Assembly (NCBI GenBank): GCA_021029095.1
Contig: JAJOHG010000044.1
Span: 186,001-250,000, forward strand
DNA length: 64,000 nt
Source of the DNA: Phellopilus nigrolimitatus
Lineage: Eukaryota; Basidiomycota; Agaricomycetes; Hymenochaetales; Hymenochaetaceae
Reading direction: 5' to 3'
Below the pieces are notes generated by a model, which worked only from the letters and a program-made list of their open reading frames with translations, did not search any database and was not told where the DNA came from. The first letter of the stretch is position 1. Every line of letters begins with the position of its first letter. The position numbers were made by a program, and so were the translations under genes. Shown here one piece after another: positions 1 through 11,991 of the stretch.

Positions 1-111
1 GTCGAGCAGCGCCGGCGACGGCATTTTCGAGAGATTTCGCGGCGCTAGGAGTCTGGGGGCGGTGGACGGGAGGTGCAGGCAGGTGCGGACTATGGCTGGG
101 TACATGAACAT
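1..111 (-). CDS. 5' end of a gene running off the left edge; possible mitochondrial presequence
   Basis: Thirty-seven codons are open from an ATG at 109-111 to the window edge on the minus strand. The first residues are MFMYPAIVRTCLHLPSTAP. The stretch holds several arginines and lysines and no acidic residue until the last codon, which is the composition of a mitochondrial targeting peptide. A second in-frame ATG follows two codons later. The ATG lies 144 bp from the TFB5 start, so the two genes would share a short divergent promoter. No catalytic domain is inside the window, so the product cannot be named. The call rests on composition and divergent position only. Confidence 0.4.
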   Translation of the reverse strand, partial: MFMYPAIVRTCLHLPSTAPRLLAPRNLSKMPSPALLD

Positions 112-255
112 GCTGGGCCTGTAGCGTGAGCGTGGGCCGCCCGGTGCGCCCGGTGCCAAATCCAGCCGAGCCGTCCACGCTCTTGCCCTCAACACCCACG
201 GCCGCAGCCACAACCGCAACGCCTCTCTTTGTCACCGCCATCGCCAGCAGCGGCG

Positions 256-644
256 ATGAAGGCCATTAAAGGTCCGTCATCGCCGTACATCGCCGAATAG
301 GCTGCTGATGATGACCTATTCGCCGACAGGCGTGCTGCTCACATGGTGCGTCGGCGCGTCATGTCCATCACACACAATGTCGTTCTCATGCACCCGCATT
401 GTCTGTCAATCTATTCCACAGCGACTCCGCGGTTAAGCAGATCCTGCTCACGATGAACGAGAAGTCGAGCTTCATCATCGAGGACCTCGACGACTGCCAC
501 GTCGTTATCAAGGCCGACGAGGAGTACCGCGTCCGCAAGCAACTCGAGAACGAGGTGCGTCGGCCTTTTCTCTTTTTGATTTCGTACGCCTTGTTAATGC
601 AGGCGCAGCTGGAGAAGAATACGTATAGTCTCGATCAGTCGTGA
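256..644 (+). CDS. TFB5: TFIIH core subunit Tfb5 (TTDA/GTF2H5 homologue)
   Basis: Four exons (256-271, 330-345, 422-554, 603-644) join in frame to a 68-residue protein, close to the 71-72 residues of human TTDA and yeast Tfb5. The family pattern is clear: a short basic start followed by KGVLLTCD (human KGVLIECD), VKQILL, then FIIEDLDDCHV (human FIIQDIDDTHV), and a YSLDQ ending. Tfb5 is a small stabilising subunit of TFIIH that binds Tfb2 and stimulates the XPB-type translocase in nucleotide excision repair and transcription. Oddity: exons 1 and 2 are only 16 nt each, so automatic predictors may miss the N-terminus. All introns are GT-AG and 48-76 nt long. The codon total (69 including stop) closes exactly. 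Confidence 0.93.
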
Positions 645-2722
645 CGAGAGCTTGGAGGCGGTTCGACCTTCCTTCGCTGTCGATGGGTGATCGGGACTCG
701 GAGCCCAAGGCCCTAGCAGTGTTTCTTACGCTCCAAGAGCTGCAGTGTTTTGTGAGTGTAGTTTGACATCCGATGACTTACTTTTGGAACGAAATAACAT
801 TTGATTGCTAAAGTTGAACAAGCTTGCGCTTCATCCGTTCCATAGACCTTAACTTTCAGTATCCAGATATCCTATCGAGCTGCGACGCCCTGCTTCGGAA
901 TTTACTTTGCGAGATGTATTGGCTGCAAGGACGAGAAACTGCTTCCGTCGAAACTCGAAAAAGAAAATCAGCAACAAAAATCGAGCCTCAGAAACCCAAG
1001 TCCGTTTCGTATCTGCCAGCGGTGTCTCATTGAATTTGATCGATCTTGAAATCGTCAATATTGGACAGCAGCTATCCGAGGCAAGGAAAGCAGCCAGCCG
1101 AAGACGTTGAAAGCTTCAAATGTGACGCTCTTTGACTTGAAGTCTGTATCTGAGTATCTGGCTGCCGTGCTCAGTGGCGAGTGCCATGTCCCGGTGAGAA
1201 CATCCTTCTTCCCCTTTTCTCCTTTCCCTTTTCCCCTCCCCACCAACGCACCGAACCCAATCATGATGAAAAACGCTGTATCACAACACCCTCCTGACGC
1301 GGGGTCGCACCAAAACGTGCTCCCTTTCCTATCCTCGGAAAGGAAGGGGAGGGCCGGAGGTGGCTCGACGCCCGCGCGTGATGCGGGCCCCCCGGGCGTA
1401 TGCGTCTCGGCGGGGCCTCCAATCTTCTCTCTGAATTGTTTTCTCGTTATGCTGTGTTTTTCTTTTTTTGGACACCGTCTCGCTTCGCTTGCGACCGTTT
1501 GTGCTTGGACTTCGTTTGGCTGACTTCCCTTTTTGCCTTTGTTTTTTTCCGGTCCTCTAGCTCGTATTGGGTGATTTGCATTGAAAACCGCTGCGAACTG
1601 GTCTGGCTTTGGTACAGCGCCCGCCTCTGCGAAGCGACACTGATTAAGTCAGTGTGATGTGTGCCTTCTCGTGCAAGTCAGAACTTCCATGCATCGGACG
1701 AGACTGGGGATTAGCTTCCAGTCCGGGACAGCTACTTCACCTTTTTAAGAGGCGTACATACAGCAGCATATGCATCTGGTCGCGCAGCTAAAATTAACAT
1801 TGCCTCTGGTCTCTTCCTCCTCGTGTAATCTCGCCACCACCCACTGTTTAACACCACCACCCACTGTTTAACACCAAGCCGAAATCTGTGTTTTTCATCA
1901 TTCGCTGGTCCTTTGGTTTATTGACTTTGTCGTGCTCCAGGAGGCGCCTCTGTGTCGAAAACCTGGACTGCAAACCGCCAGCCAGCAATGAGCGACCCTG
2001 TGGATCTCGGGCATGCGACTGCCAGGCTAAGGAATGAAGTACTATTATTTGTGGACATCCCGCACGATCGTGTCGCGTCGGGTCGTGCTGCGTCTGAGGC
2101 TTTCAGACTCCCTTACTTCTTCCAACTCTCGAGAACGTGCATCAGCTCTTCCGACTGACGGGTGTCTGTCGTGAGCGAAAAAATAATTAGATGTAAAGGT
2201 CCGAGGCTGCGTACTTTCTATGAGTTCTTCTCTTCAATTTCGGGTGTGCTCTTGTCTACGCAACGCTTGGGTCCTCCGAGCCTCACCGATGTCGTCTCCT
2301 CTTCTCGGCTTGCGACGATCCGTTATTCCGTTGGAGGCGGTCAGTTACAATTTTACATCCTGACTCTGCCGGATGCTCGGAACACTAGGTAGCTACGTAG
2401 ACACTGAGACTATAGCCCGAGAAGCTAATGCTTTTTGCCAAACACCGGGCCGAGGAAATACTTCCGACTTGTATGCAAGGCACAGTTTGGCATGTCAGGC
2501 TAAGTGAGTTGCGCATCTTGGGAACTGCAGATAGAGTAAGACCAAAACCAACGCCATCTTTACATTGTCCCGTTCTTCAGATTCCCATATACATACAAGT
2601 GGAGCGAAAAGTAACAAGCTTCAGTCCGAACGCACAAAAAAGAAAAGATAAACATTCAAAGAACCCAAGGCACATCTTACCAATGCATGTACATGTCTTC
2701 AATCGTCCCACGAGCCTTGTTT
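645..2722. other. 2-kb stretch with no supportable gene
   Basis: No multi-exon model with a recognisable domain was found here. Open stretches between about 682 and 1195 on the plus strand (one begins MGDRDSEPKALAVF) could be exons of an unknown gene or a decayed one, but no splice combination gives a long protein. From 1200 to 1700 the DNA alternates between pyrimidine-rich runs and a GC-rich patch near 1340-1420. A short tandem repeat lies at 1836-1875. No tRNA-like structure was seen. Confidence 0.5.
1836..1875. repeat. 20-bp tandem repeat, two copies
   Basis: The 20-bp unit ACCACCCACTGTTTAACACC occurs twice in direct succession with no mismatch. It lies in non-coding DNA. Confidence 0.85.
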
Positions 2723-4230
2723 TCACAGCACGTCGATCCCTGCATACGCGCAGAGGCCCAGGACGCCCGCGCCCGCGAGCGCGAGCACGATCGCGCGCCG
2801 AATGAACGTGCGCGCGGCGAGGCGTTTCCGGCCGACGGCGCCCGCGCTGTCGATGTCCGCGATGTCCGCGTCGGTCAGCGCTAGAAGGCCGCGGCACGGG
2901 CTCGTGTGAGTGCGCTGGAAGCGGAAGCGAGTGAGAGATAGGAGCGAAGAAGACGCACGGAGGTCGGCCGCGCCGAGGTACCCCTTCAGCCGCGACTCCT
3001 TCGAGCTCGTCCTGTCCGAGAAGCGTTTTTTTTTTGTTCTAGTGAGCGACGGCGGGTGGATGGAGGGGAGAGAAAGGGAAAGAGAACGCACGTGACGACG
3101 ACGACGCCCTTCGCCTTGGCCCACGCCATGAGGACCTGGTCGGGCGTTGCGCTGAGACGCGCGCCGATCTGCGCGAGCGGCTTGTCCAGTGCGCCGCCGG
3201 GCAGGCGCGTTATCGGTCTGTTGAAAGCAAGGAAAGAACGAGTCAGTCAACGGGCGAAGTGTATGCTGCGGGGGCACAGACGAACATGAGGAGACTGTAC
3301 GCCTCGATGGCGATGCCGTCCTTCTTGGCTGCCTCCACGATGGCCGCCTGCTGCGCGTAGACATAGGGGTGGAAGAGGATCTTCAGATCGTAGAAACCCG
3401 GAAGCAGATACGCTTTCATCAGTACGCTGGGCCGTTCCGAGCATGCCGGCACAGGGGACGGACCTGGTTGACAGCCGGCTTGACCTTCGCTGACGCCAGG
3501 AGCGTCTCCATCTCCGCGACGCCGAAGTTGCTGACTCCGATGCTCCTGGAGATAGAGTGCCATGAGCTCATTGTCTGTGCTTCTGCGTCGAAGGACGAGA
3601 AGACGCAGTGATGGATTGCGAGGATTACGCACTTGGCGAGCCCGTCGGCCCTAACCTTCTCCATCTGCGCCCAGACGGTTGGGATGTCCGGGTTTGCGAG
3701 GCGCGGCGAGTGGATGAGGTATAGGTCGACATACGACACGCCCAGCTGGGATACGCGGGATTCAGTAAATAGCTGGATCACAATGGGCGCTCGGATGCTT
3801 TATCGTTCACGTTTTTCAAACTGTTGGTGATAGACGTTGGGATGTCCAGCCCGTCCGTGCCGCTCCATTTTGTCGTGATGAACACGTCGGAGCGGCTGAG
3901 ACCAGACTCTTTGAATGCCTGTCCGGCTTCTGCCTCGTTTCTGTAGCTCTGAGCAGTGTCTACGATCAATTCAGTAGAAGGATGTTTAATTCGACCCGAC
4001 TCCAAACGGAAGCATATGACACAGACCTATGTGCTCAAAGCCGACATCCAAGGCCTGGTCGACCTGGTCGACGACACTCTGCCCGTTTCCCAGGGTCCAC
4101 GTCCCAAACGCGATGCTCGGCATCGTGTTGCCTGCATGCATGTCGCGCACCGTTTACCAAATCTTACTTGGCATCGCCTCCGGGAACTATTCTGCTCACC
4201 ATCGTTCAACTTCACCAAGTCCCAAGGCAT
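2723..4230 (-). CDS. Aldo/keto reductase with a C-terminal transmembrane tail
   Basis: Spliced in at least eight short exons from ATG 4228-4230 to TGA 2723. It would reduce a carbonyl group with NADPH in a TIM-barrel fold. The AKR tetrad is visible: Asp and Tyr in DTAQSYRNE (the Asp codon is split by an intron), Lys in FITTKW, and His in DLYLIHSP. Later family signatures follow: SIGVSNFG, PAVNQ, LFHPYVYAQQ, AYSLLIPITRLPGG and the cofactor segment VVVVTTSSKESRL. The barrel ends at GAADLPLTDADIADID. Unusually, the protein continues with a basic stretch and a roughly 20-residue hydrophobic segment (RAIVLALAGAGVLGLCAYAG) ending five residues before the stop, like a tail anchor. Introns are 45-85 nt, and frame is kept across all junctions. 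The substrate is unknown. Confidence 0.88.
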
Positions 4231-4992
4231 GTTCCACGTCGGTTGATGTTGGCGGTAGTGTTTAACAGACAGGCGTCCTAGCCAAGTCCGGGAATGTGCG
4301 AAAGAGCAACGATGGATAAGTTTAGCAACTGTATAATGAAGCACCGGCCTGAGAGTTACGGGTGCTAATTTAATCTGGGCGCAACCAGAATTGAACTTTA
4401 CACCGATAGCATTTCGTAGAATTGAGAATTCAGCAGCAGTATTGTTATATAGATTTTATAGCTCTTGCCTTGCGACACAAGAGTCAAGACACATAAAAGT
4501 AGGCAGATGTGTACGTGTTGTCGATCTCGGACGATCGGCAGGATGGTGGATCGGTGGCGTGAAAGTTCACCTCCTATCCCCGACTCAAGCGACCGAAACG
4601 TCAACCACATTACAGTATCCTCAAGTCATGCATGCTCTTCGAGCCGGGTGTCAATCGGACTCAGCTCGTCCCATGTTACCTACATTTCAACGTGTCCAGG
4701 ACAAGTTTCTCATCTGCGAAAAATCTGGAAAAAGCGGTTGCTTGGGATATGAAGCGACGGTGAGGAACGGAAGCTTTGTGCCTGCACCGGGATCGTTTGG
4801 TATCCCCCTTTAGTTGTGTGTCACCGCCTTCCAGGATCCCCGGGCAGCTATTTATTCGGTGATGAACGGCTCCTGCACGCGTATAAAAGCATGTACGCCA
4901 CAAGCTCGTTCACTCATCTTCCACATCTAAACCCCCGCCTCCAGACCACCTCGCAAGACTTATCCAGCGCAGATTTTGTCTAGCTATTCACC
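4231..4992. other. Intergenic region between the divergent AKR and F-box genes
   Basis: Shared upstream region of two divergent genes. The right part carries the TATA box of the F-box gene. Short open frames here show no family signature. Confidence 0.6.
4882..4888 (+). promoter_or_regulatory. TATA box of the F-box gene
   Basis: TATAAAA lies 105 bp before the ATG of the F-box gene and is followed by a pyrimidine-rich leader, which fits a fungal core promoter. Confidence 0.6.
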
Positions 4993-7159
4993 ATGAACTA
5001 CGGGCTGGAGGTACTCGTCGACGACCTTCTCATCCATATCCTATCCATCCTTTCCGTGTGGGATGTCTTGAGCGTCCGCCAGGTACGTTCTCATCTTACT
5101 TGTCTAGAGTGCGTCTCAGACTGAGCGCGCTTGTCAGACCTCTAAGCGCCTGGAGTCGCTCTCGCACGTCCGCAATGTATGGCACAGTATCTTCAGGCGT
5201 GAAGTCGTTGAGCCTGGCAGGCCAATCCCCGGCTACTCATTTTCTATCACACCTAGGCTGCTCGCGCTCTTCGGGTTGTCTGAAAGCGACCTTTCTGTGC
5301 TTTCCTCTGCGCCTCTGAATGACAGTTATCTTGACCTCATTGAAGCTTCTGACCTCGAGGCACGCACCCTTCACGCCCTGCGCCTCGAGAAGCACTGGAA
5401 ACGCACTACCCCAGAGCTTGGAATGTGCGGTTTGGCAGCTGGGGCACATTCGGCCTCGCGTTCGTTCTCCTTCCGGACGCTCGAGACCATCCGAGAGGTG
5501 TTTCTTCTCTTCGGAGGACGGTATGTCGTCACGGTGCACAGCGACCGACTGCGCTGCTGGGACATCGGGTTCCCTCGGCCGTCTAATCAAGACCTTAATG
5601 TGCTAAACATAGCCAAGAAAAGTCAGACAGCGCGTTGCGTCGGTGAATGGGTTTTGCCATCCGACATAGGCCAGTTCACGTCGCTCATGGACGCAAGCGA
5701 ACCTTCAAACTGGCAATTCGACAACAGCGCATATTTTGCTGTATGCCCGGTTAATGACGTGTCGTGGAGGTAAGCGTGGTGTAATACTGTCATCAATCAC
5801 TCACAAATTGATTTAATACGTCCCTTTTAGTGAGCACGACGACTCCGCCTCACGCACTTGCTCAGTTCTTTCGGTGCGCTACGACCCGCTCCGCGCCCCA
5901 GGTGTCCTCCCGTTCAACCCCGACGGAAGTCCTTCCAACTCCCCCGTTCCCGCCTTCTCGCACGAAGTGTCCATCCGACTTCCTAACATCCTCCGTACGC
6001 CCGTATATACGAACCGCGCCGAGCCTGTCCCCGCGCATCGATTCGGGAACGGAAAGCTGGGAAGCCTCATCCACGCGCACGGCAGCCTGCTCTTCTTCGC
6101 TTCCTACGTCCGGCCAGCGGAGACGCCTAATGAAGAAGGCCCGAACGGTGCATCGGCTGCGCGATACGCAGGCATCGAAGTCATCGACTGGTCTAGACCG
6201 CATTCACCCCTGAAATCTGTCCTGCTTGAGTACCCTGATCCGCAGGTAAGCTTCGACCTCTAAAGATAGAAATTAACATTTTAAGATTTATGCTTTGACA
6301 GGTGGGAGCTTACGTGGGCATGTACGTTCATGAATCCGCGGACCACATTCTTGTTGTCTGGCAGAACTGCATCGGACTGTATCCCGTACCCCGATTCTCA
6401 GAGCCTACAGACCTTTCGTATCCGTCCTCCGAGACATCCCGGTCGCGAAGCGCTTCTCCAGAGACAGTCCCAGAGCGGGTCGTTCTCATGCCGACAATCA
6501 TCTTCGCCCTGAGCGAGGTCGTCGAGCAGCCGATATCATTCTCTACCTGCCATGCATCGGGCCTCAACGCAGACGTACCAACAGGGGGCCCGCGGCCTCT
6601 AACTATCCTCGCGCGCTCGCAGCGCCACCCGCACCTCACCATGCAAAGCGTGCTCACAGCCTTCTGGGTTCCCCCCGCCGCCTCCGCCTCCAGTGACGCC
6701 GCGCGAAGCACGCCGCCGTTCCGCTTCCGCCTGTCGCGCATCCCCGCGTCCACCCCGCACGCCTTTGCAGCAGACGCCGCAGGGCAGGACGGCGTCGCCG
6801 CGCTCGTGCTGGGCCCGAGCGGGCGCGGCGTGCGCGCGGACGGGGGCGGGGCGGTGTACCGCTGCGCGCCCGCGGACGTCCTGCTCCCGCGCTTCGGGTA
6901 CGGCGGGCCGGAGGGCGGTGGCCCTGGCGGCTGGGGCGGGCGGGTGAACAGCGGGCTCGTCGCGACGGTCGACTTCTGGCCGTACCGCCGCGTGGACAGC
7001 TTGCCGGGCTCGGGTCCTCTGGACGCGCAGGAGCGTGAGCGGAGGAAGCTCGTTGTCCGCTTCGACGATGGGATGGGGCGCATGGTTGTCACGCGCGTCG
7101 CAGCGGATGACAGCGACTCAAACGTCGCGAGTGAGGTCACCGTCGTGGACTTCGCATAG
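4993..7159 (+). CDS. F-box protein with a long C-terminal region
   Basis: Four exons (4993-5082, 5138-5769, 5831-6245, 6302-7159) give 664 residues with exact frame closure. The first 45 residues look like an F-box: LLIHILSILSVWDVLSVRQ, an intron, then TSKRLESLSHVRNVWHSIF. This fits the pattern of a hydrophobic helix, a V-L-R-Q-T-C/S-K turn and a W. F-box proteins link substrates to SCF ubiquitin ligases through Skp1. The rest is a roughly 600-residue region that may be a beta-propeller-like substrate domain, with segments such as GGRYVVTVHSDRLRCWDI and ADHILVVWQNCIGLYPV that resemble WD blades. No confident domain can be named. The last exon is strongly GC-rich. Basidiomycetes carry large F-box families, so the substrate is unknown. 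Confidence 0.82.
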
Positions 7160-8986
7160 GCCCTTTCTTCGCCCTACCTTTCGCGCTTTGCTCTCTCAGT
7201 TACCTCGCACAAGATATTCACATGCTCTGAGCCATCTCTAATGCAACACCGTTCGTGCTCTGAAACTCCGTACTTTGACTCCACCGCTTTCTAGTTATGC
7301 TAAGTTTTTGTTCTAGCCCGACCTGGGGGTCCCCCTTCCTCTGCTTAGATTCTAAATGCGTAATACAAAAACACGTACGTTTATAATTGTACACATGTTC
7401 GATGTATGTTGGTATTTCCTGGTACTATATTTATTTCATTTCCTGGGCAACTTGTCGATTTTTCTTTTGTCAAACACGCTTTTATGATTTGAATGCCTGA
7501 CTAAATATGTTCTTTTTCTCTTTCGATGGTAAGTTAGCCTACAAATTCAGCATGCTTTGTACGTTATCGATCCCCTATTGCGTGTTGGAAATTGACAATG
7601 GGCATGAAGAAGGCACCTCCATATGTATTACCGTCCATCAATGTCCTTCCTGCTAAACAGCGTCGCGGATGGGGCAAATTTACTGCGGCACGCGTACATA
7701 CATGTAAATCAATTATCATCAGAGCCAAAGCCAAAGCCAAAGCCAGTCGTTCGACTTAGATCTTCATGGACTCATGAATACCTAAGTAAATCATAGACCA
7801 TGTCAGAAGGCATCAGGAAAACATGTATGTACTGTAAGTATGTAAGAAAAATCGAGCAGAGCCCATTCTTATGTATATATTTGTTGTCTCCGTCGTAAGC
7901 TTGAAATTCTACACTCCGAGGGTGATTCGGACATATGTGGAGGCGCGATCATGGCCAAGAAGGCGGGAAGGTTGACGCGAGGTAGCGGCGACCTTCCGTG
8001 TCTGCAGGAGGCTGACGCAAAGCATACGCGACTCGGATAAAAAATCAGAATTTGGTATGCATTCTGAGCTGACCCCCCTTTGTTCTTTCCGCATCGCATT
8101 TCTTTCTGTACCCGCGTCAGTGCGGTGCCCGAAGTTTATTATCCTTTGCGAACTTCAGAAGCGAAGACCGTATGTGCCCGGACTTCCCAACTGAGAGCTC
8201 GGTTGTAGATCCCCACGTGCTGACATGGATAAGTCAGCGAACGTAGTTCAGTACTTAGTAAACATAAGTGCATGCTTTGATAATAACTTAGATCAGTCAG
8301 ACATGCCACTTAGTAAGTGTAAGTGTATGCTCTGATAATAACTTAGATCAGTCAGACATCAAAGAGCTGGACTACAGCCACTTCCTCTTTCGGAACTTAC
8401 CTAAGATTAGTCATAAGTTAACTAAGCAACATCTCCAGAGAGCCCCAGTTGGGACTCTCGGCTGGTGCTACTTGTGTAGTATGTAAGTTCAAGTGCATGC
8501 TTGATAATAACTTAGATAAAGCTTACCACTCCGCTAACTCCTGCCGTTTGCGGCTTAATCAAAGCGGAAGTAAGTACAGAAATTATAGTGCGCTTCGGTC
8601 GGCATTTTACACGCAAGCGCGGTCTGGTCCCCGAAGGAGACCGGACGTCATTGCCCTCGGGTTCGGGAGGTCACCCAACGTCTACTCGTTTAGGAAATTT
8701 CCCTGAACTTCTCTGAAACCCGAGATCGCCTCTCGGAGTGCAAATCTTCTAACCGCGTTTCTTATAAACTGCGATAGTTAGCACACCCATGTCTTGCACC
8801 CTCTTCTCTCATAGGCTGCGCGTTGCTATAACCGTTCGACGAGAAATAAATCCTAGGCTAATACAGAGTTGCTGAGTTGTATTCCAGCGGCTGCAGTGCG
8901 CGCCACCGAAGGCAAGTATAAATCTCACATCTACGGTTGCTTTCTATTACTGAATTTCTTTGTTAGGGGACATCTAACAGGACGGA
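7160..8986. other. 1.8-kb AT-richer intergenic region with short repeats
   Basis: No gene is supported. The region holds a 6-bp microsatellite near 7723-7746 (AGCCAA repeated three times plus a variant) and a 52-bp tandem repeat with a third degraded copy (8253-8517). The last few hundred bases are the presumed promoter and leader of the transcription-factor gene. Confidence 0.6.
8253..8359. repeat. 52-bp tandem repeat, two copies plus a nearby third partial copy
   Basis: Copies at 8253-8304 and 8308-8359 share ACTTAGTAA and the core TGATAATAACTTAGATCAGT, ending in CAGACAT. A degraded third copy with the same core lies at about 8476-8517. The unit is in non-coding DNA upstream of the Zn2Cys6 gene. 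Confidence 0.8.
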
Positions 8987-11900
8987 ATGCAGATGATATC
9001 CGATTTCTCTCAGTTCGAGACTGGGGAGTCGACGCAAAGGCACAAAAGTAGGAGCAAAGCATGTTTACATTGTAGGTTCGTGCCTTCTCTTGCTTCTTCC
9101 CAATGCACGGTGCTCAACTACCTCCGACACTTTGATCAGGCGCCGGAAAATGGTGAGTGATGGACTGTCCGGTCTTTGGGGCGCCCAATTACTTCTGCAC
9201 AAATAACACCCTGTTGGATCAACGCGTGTTGAGTAAACGCTAACGCCGTCTTTCATTTCTCTATAGCGATGCGATGGTGCGAAGCCTTCTTGCAACCAGT
9301 GCATTCGCGCTGAGCGTAATGAGGAATGCGAATACGACGATGGTGTGACAAAAACAGGCACTAAAGTGCTTTACGAGCGGCTCGCGCACCTCGAGAAGCG
9401 CTATCGCGATCTTCATGCGAGCAAAGAAAGCTCACAGCGTGGTGGCGGTACTCGCAGCAATTCTGCCCCCGGAGACAGACATAGCAGGCGGAAAGGAGCG
9501 GCGAAAATGTCTAGTTCGAGCCGCCAAGATACGCATCAAACCTTAGCATTCTCTAGCTACGACACCGTCCCCGTCAACGGAGACATGTCGCAACCCTTTC
9601 GCGCTGCGAGCTCGCGGTCCAGCTCCCGCTCCCACTCAAGCTCGCGTTCCGAAAACTCAGCTCTGAGTCTCACGCCTCCGTCGTGCGACATGTCGTACAC
9701 TCAAACCAATTATCCTCATACCCATTTCTCTGGAGAAGGCCGAAATTTGGGGCTAGAACACGAGCAGGTCTTTTCCCAAACTTTTCCTCTACAGGACGAT
9801 ATGTCCTTGGACCTGTCGTACAGCCCAATGGCGGGGACACTGGGGTTCGATATTCCGCGCGGCTCGGGTACTGCAGCTAATCTCGAGTTGTCATCCGCAG
9901 CTCCTAGTACGTATTATGTTTTCTTCTACAAATGAATTCACTGATATAACGGCATAATTTGATTTGTAGTACCACCATTACCCATGTTTGAAAGAGAATT
10001 ACCACGGCCAGCTGTAGAACACATGTAAGCACCTTGATCGAGCTGGCAAGAACTCGTTCTAAGTTTTTATTTTTATTTTTATTTTTAGGATCGACCTCTT
10101 TGTTACTCATTCACAACAAACCGGGATAACGTTGCTTCCTTTAGATCTCACTGATCTGTCGAACTTGAAGATCCCCACAGACTGTATCGCTAATTGTATT
10201 TTCCTTTGGGGTGCACACTTTTCCAAAGACGAAGCACTTCACGCACTCAAGGAGCACTTCCTTCAGCGCGCGCTCGCCACATTGCCCGCGCTCCTCCATG
10301 ATCCCCTCGGAATTGCTCAGGGCGTGGTACATCCGCAGAATCATTCCCGAACGAACATGGCATGTGCAATCGCAGCGAGTACGATACTCGCCACATACTT
10401 TTTCGCGCACGGCCGCAACCTCGAAGGCTCGTACCACGCGAACACCGCCGCGCAGCTTGCGCTGTGTGCAGGCCTGCATCATTCACCTGACCCAATATCT
10501 GTATGCGTAAACTCCGACATGCGCGAGCAGAAAAATATCTCGGGGTTCGAGTCCGCGATGGGGATACCGATGAGTCCGACTGGCTCCGGGGGCGGGCCCA
10601 GCGAGGACCTCTTACCGCCGCCGAAAAACCAGAGCGATGCGCTTGAGCGCCTGCACAAGTTCTGGAATGTGTTCGTGCTCGACCGGAGCTGGAGCGCGGC
10701 AGGGGGGCTGCCTGCGCCAAGCTGGCGGTGGGGTTCAAGCCTCGGCGGGATCACCGACGCACAAAACGGGAAGGGCGCAAAAACTGTGATTACTTCCCCG
10801 TGGCCGGAAGACTGGGGGCTGCTGGTTGTATGCATTTATCATATATTTTTGGAAGATTTCTGGACTGACGTCGTTTCTCGTCTAGTTGGAGGACCGCGAA
10901 AATACGTTTCAAATGCCCAGGGCATCGGCTTCGTCTATGGCAGCTTCGAGCGCTCCAGTGGATGATTTCCTGATGGGCGTGGATACGCGACCCACCAAGT
11001 CTGTTTTACAACTGAGAGCAAAGAGTGCTGCATTATACGAGGCTGCGACTCGTATCACGGCATTGCGCAATCCATGTAATGAGTTTCAATCACTATGAGA
11101 GTCCCGTCGCTCACTACTACCTACAGACGACAGGAGCTCCTGCCACGACGCAAACTTCACCTCGCTCCAGCGCAGCCTGAGCATTTTCGCCAAATCACTC
11201 ATGCCGATCCCGGCGCATGACTTCCGCCCGCCGTCCTTCTCGAAGTGCACACTGTATACGACCCACAGCATGGCGCACGCGTCGATCATCCGCCTCAATT
11301 TTGCGCTTGCGGGCAAGGCATACGCGGAAGGCCTCGTCGACCGCCCGAGCGCCATCATTTCGCGCGTCGGCGCCGTCGCGCCCGAGCTCCAGATGCAGAC
11401 GGTGCTCGAGGGTCTTCTCGGCTACGAACAAGTGTACGGGCTCGACGGCGTCAATTTAAACGTCAACGGGCAGGCTCGGCCGAACGTCATGATGGAAGAT
11501 CGCTCAGTTGGCCAGTGTGCCGGTATCGCAGCCGCGGCGGTCGATAAGTGCTTCGCTTCTGCGCGTGAAATTGTCCGTATCGTCAGCTGCATCGCTCCAG
11601 CTGATTACACATTCTTGGAGCCGGTTGTCGGTGTGAGCATATCAGATCTTGTCTCGTATCTGCCCAGTATATTAACGATGCTTTTTAAAATCATTCATCC
11701 AGTCTTGCTGGACTCTCGCATCTCAAGTCTTACTCCGAGAGCTTGAGCGCATTGACACAGCTGAGTCCCAGGCGCCGGATAAAGCCAGACTCATTTCAGA
11801 AATAGACGCTCTTATAAAAGGCCTAAGGTATCTCGGAGCGGTGTTTCCTATAGGCGGTTAGTTTCCCATACCTTCCCTTGTCTGAAATAATTATTGGCTG

Positions 11901-11991
11901 ACTTAAAATATGTTGTCTATGTTTAGACACGCAAGCCCAAAAAATCGCCCTAAAGCTTAGTGGTCTTACCGGCCTCGAGCCTCGGGCTTGA
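8987..11991 (+). CDS. Zn2Cys6 fungal transcription factor
   Basis: Nine exons (8987-9075, 9140-9152, 9267-9906, 9970-10024, 10089-10827, 10886-11075, 11127-11632, 11703-11856, 11927-11991) sum to 816 residues. The binuclear zinc cluster sits at about residues 26-54: ACLHC, RRRKMRCDG, PSCNQC and EECEY give the six-cysteine spacing. A linker and short heptad stretch (VLYERLAHLEKRY) follow, as in dimerising Gal4-type factors, then a serine-rich disordered part. Next comes the fungal-specific middle region, beginning near DLFVTHSQQTGITLLP and including the typical TYFFAHGRNLEGSYH and ALCAGLHH segments. The zinc knuckle is built from three exons, including a 13-nt micro-exon (9140-9152). Upstream frame is closed by a stop, so 8987 is the first possible ATG in this exon. 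DNA target and regulated genes are unknown. Confidence 0.92.

Noticed and set aside
1107..1657. Open frames in the T-rich stretch after 1100
   Set aside because: They are runs of Phe/Pro/Ser from pyrimidine tracts, with no domain or splice support.
6328..7140. 270-codon frame antisense to the last F-box exon
   Set aside because: It is a shadow of GC-rich coding sequence. The plus-strand frame has the start, splice sites and domain.
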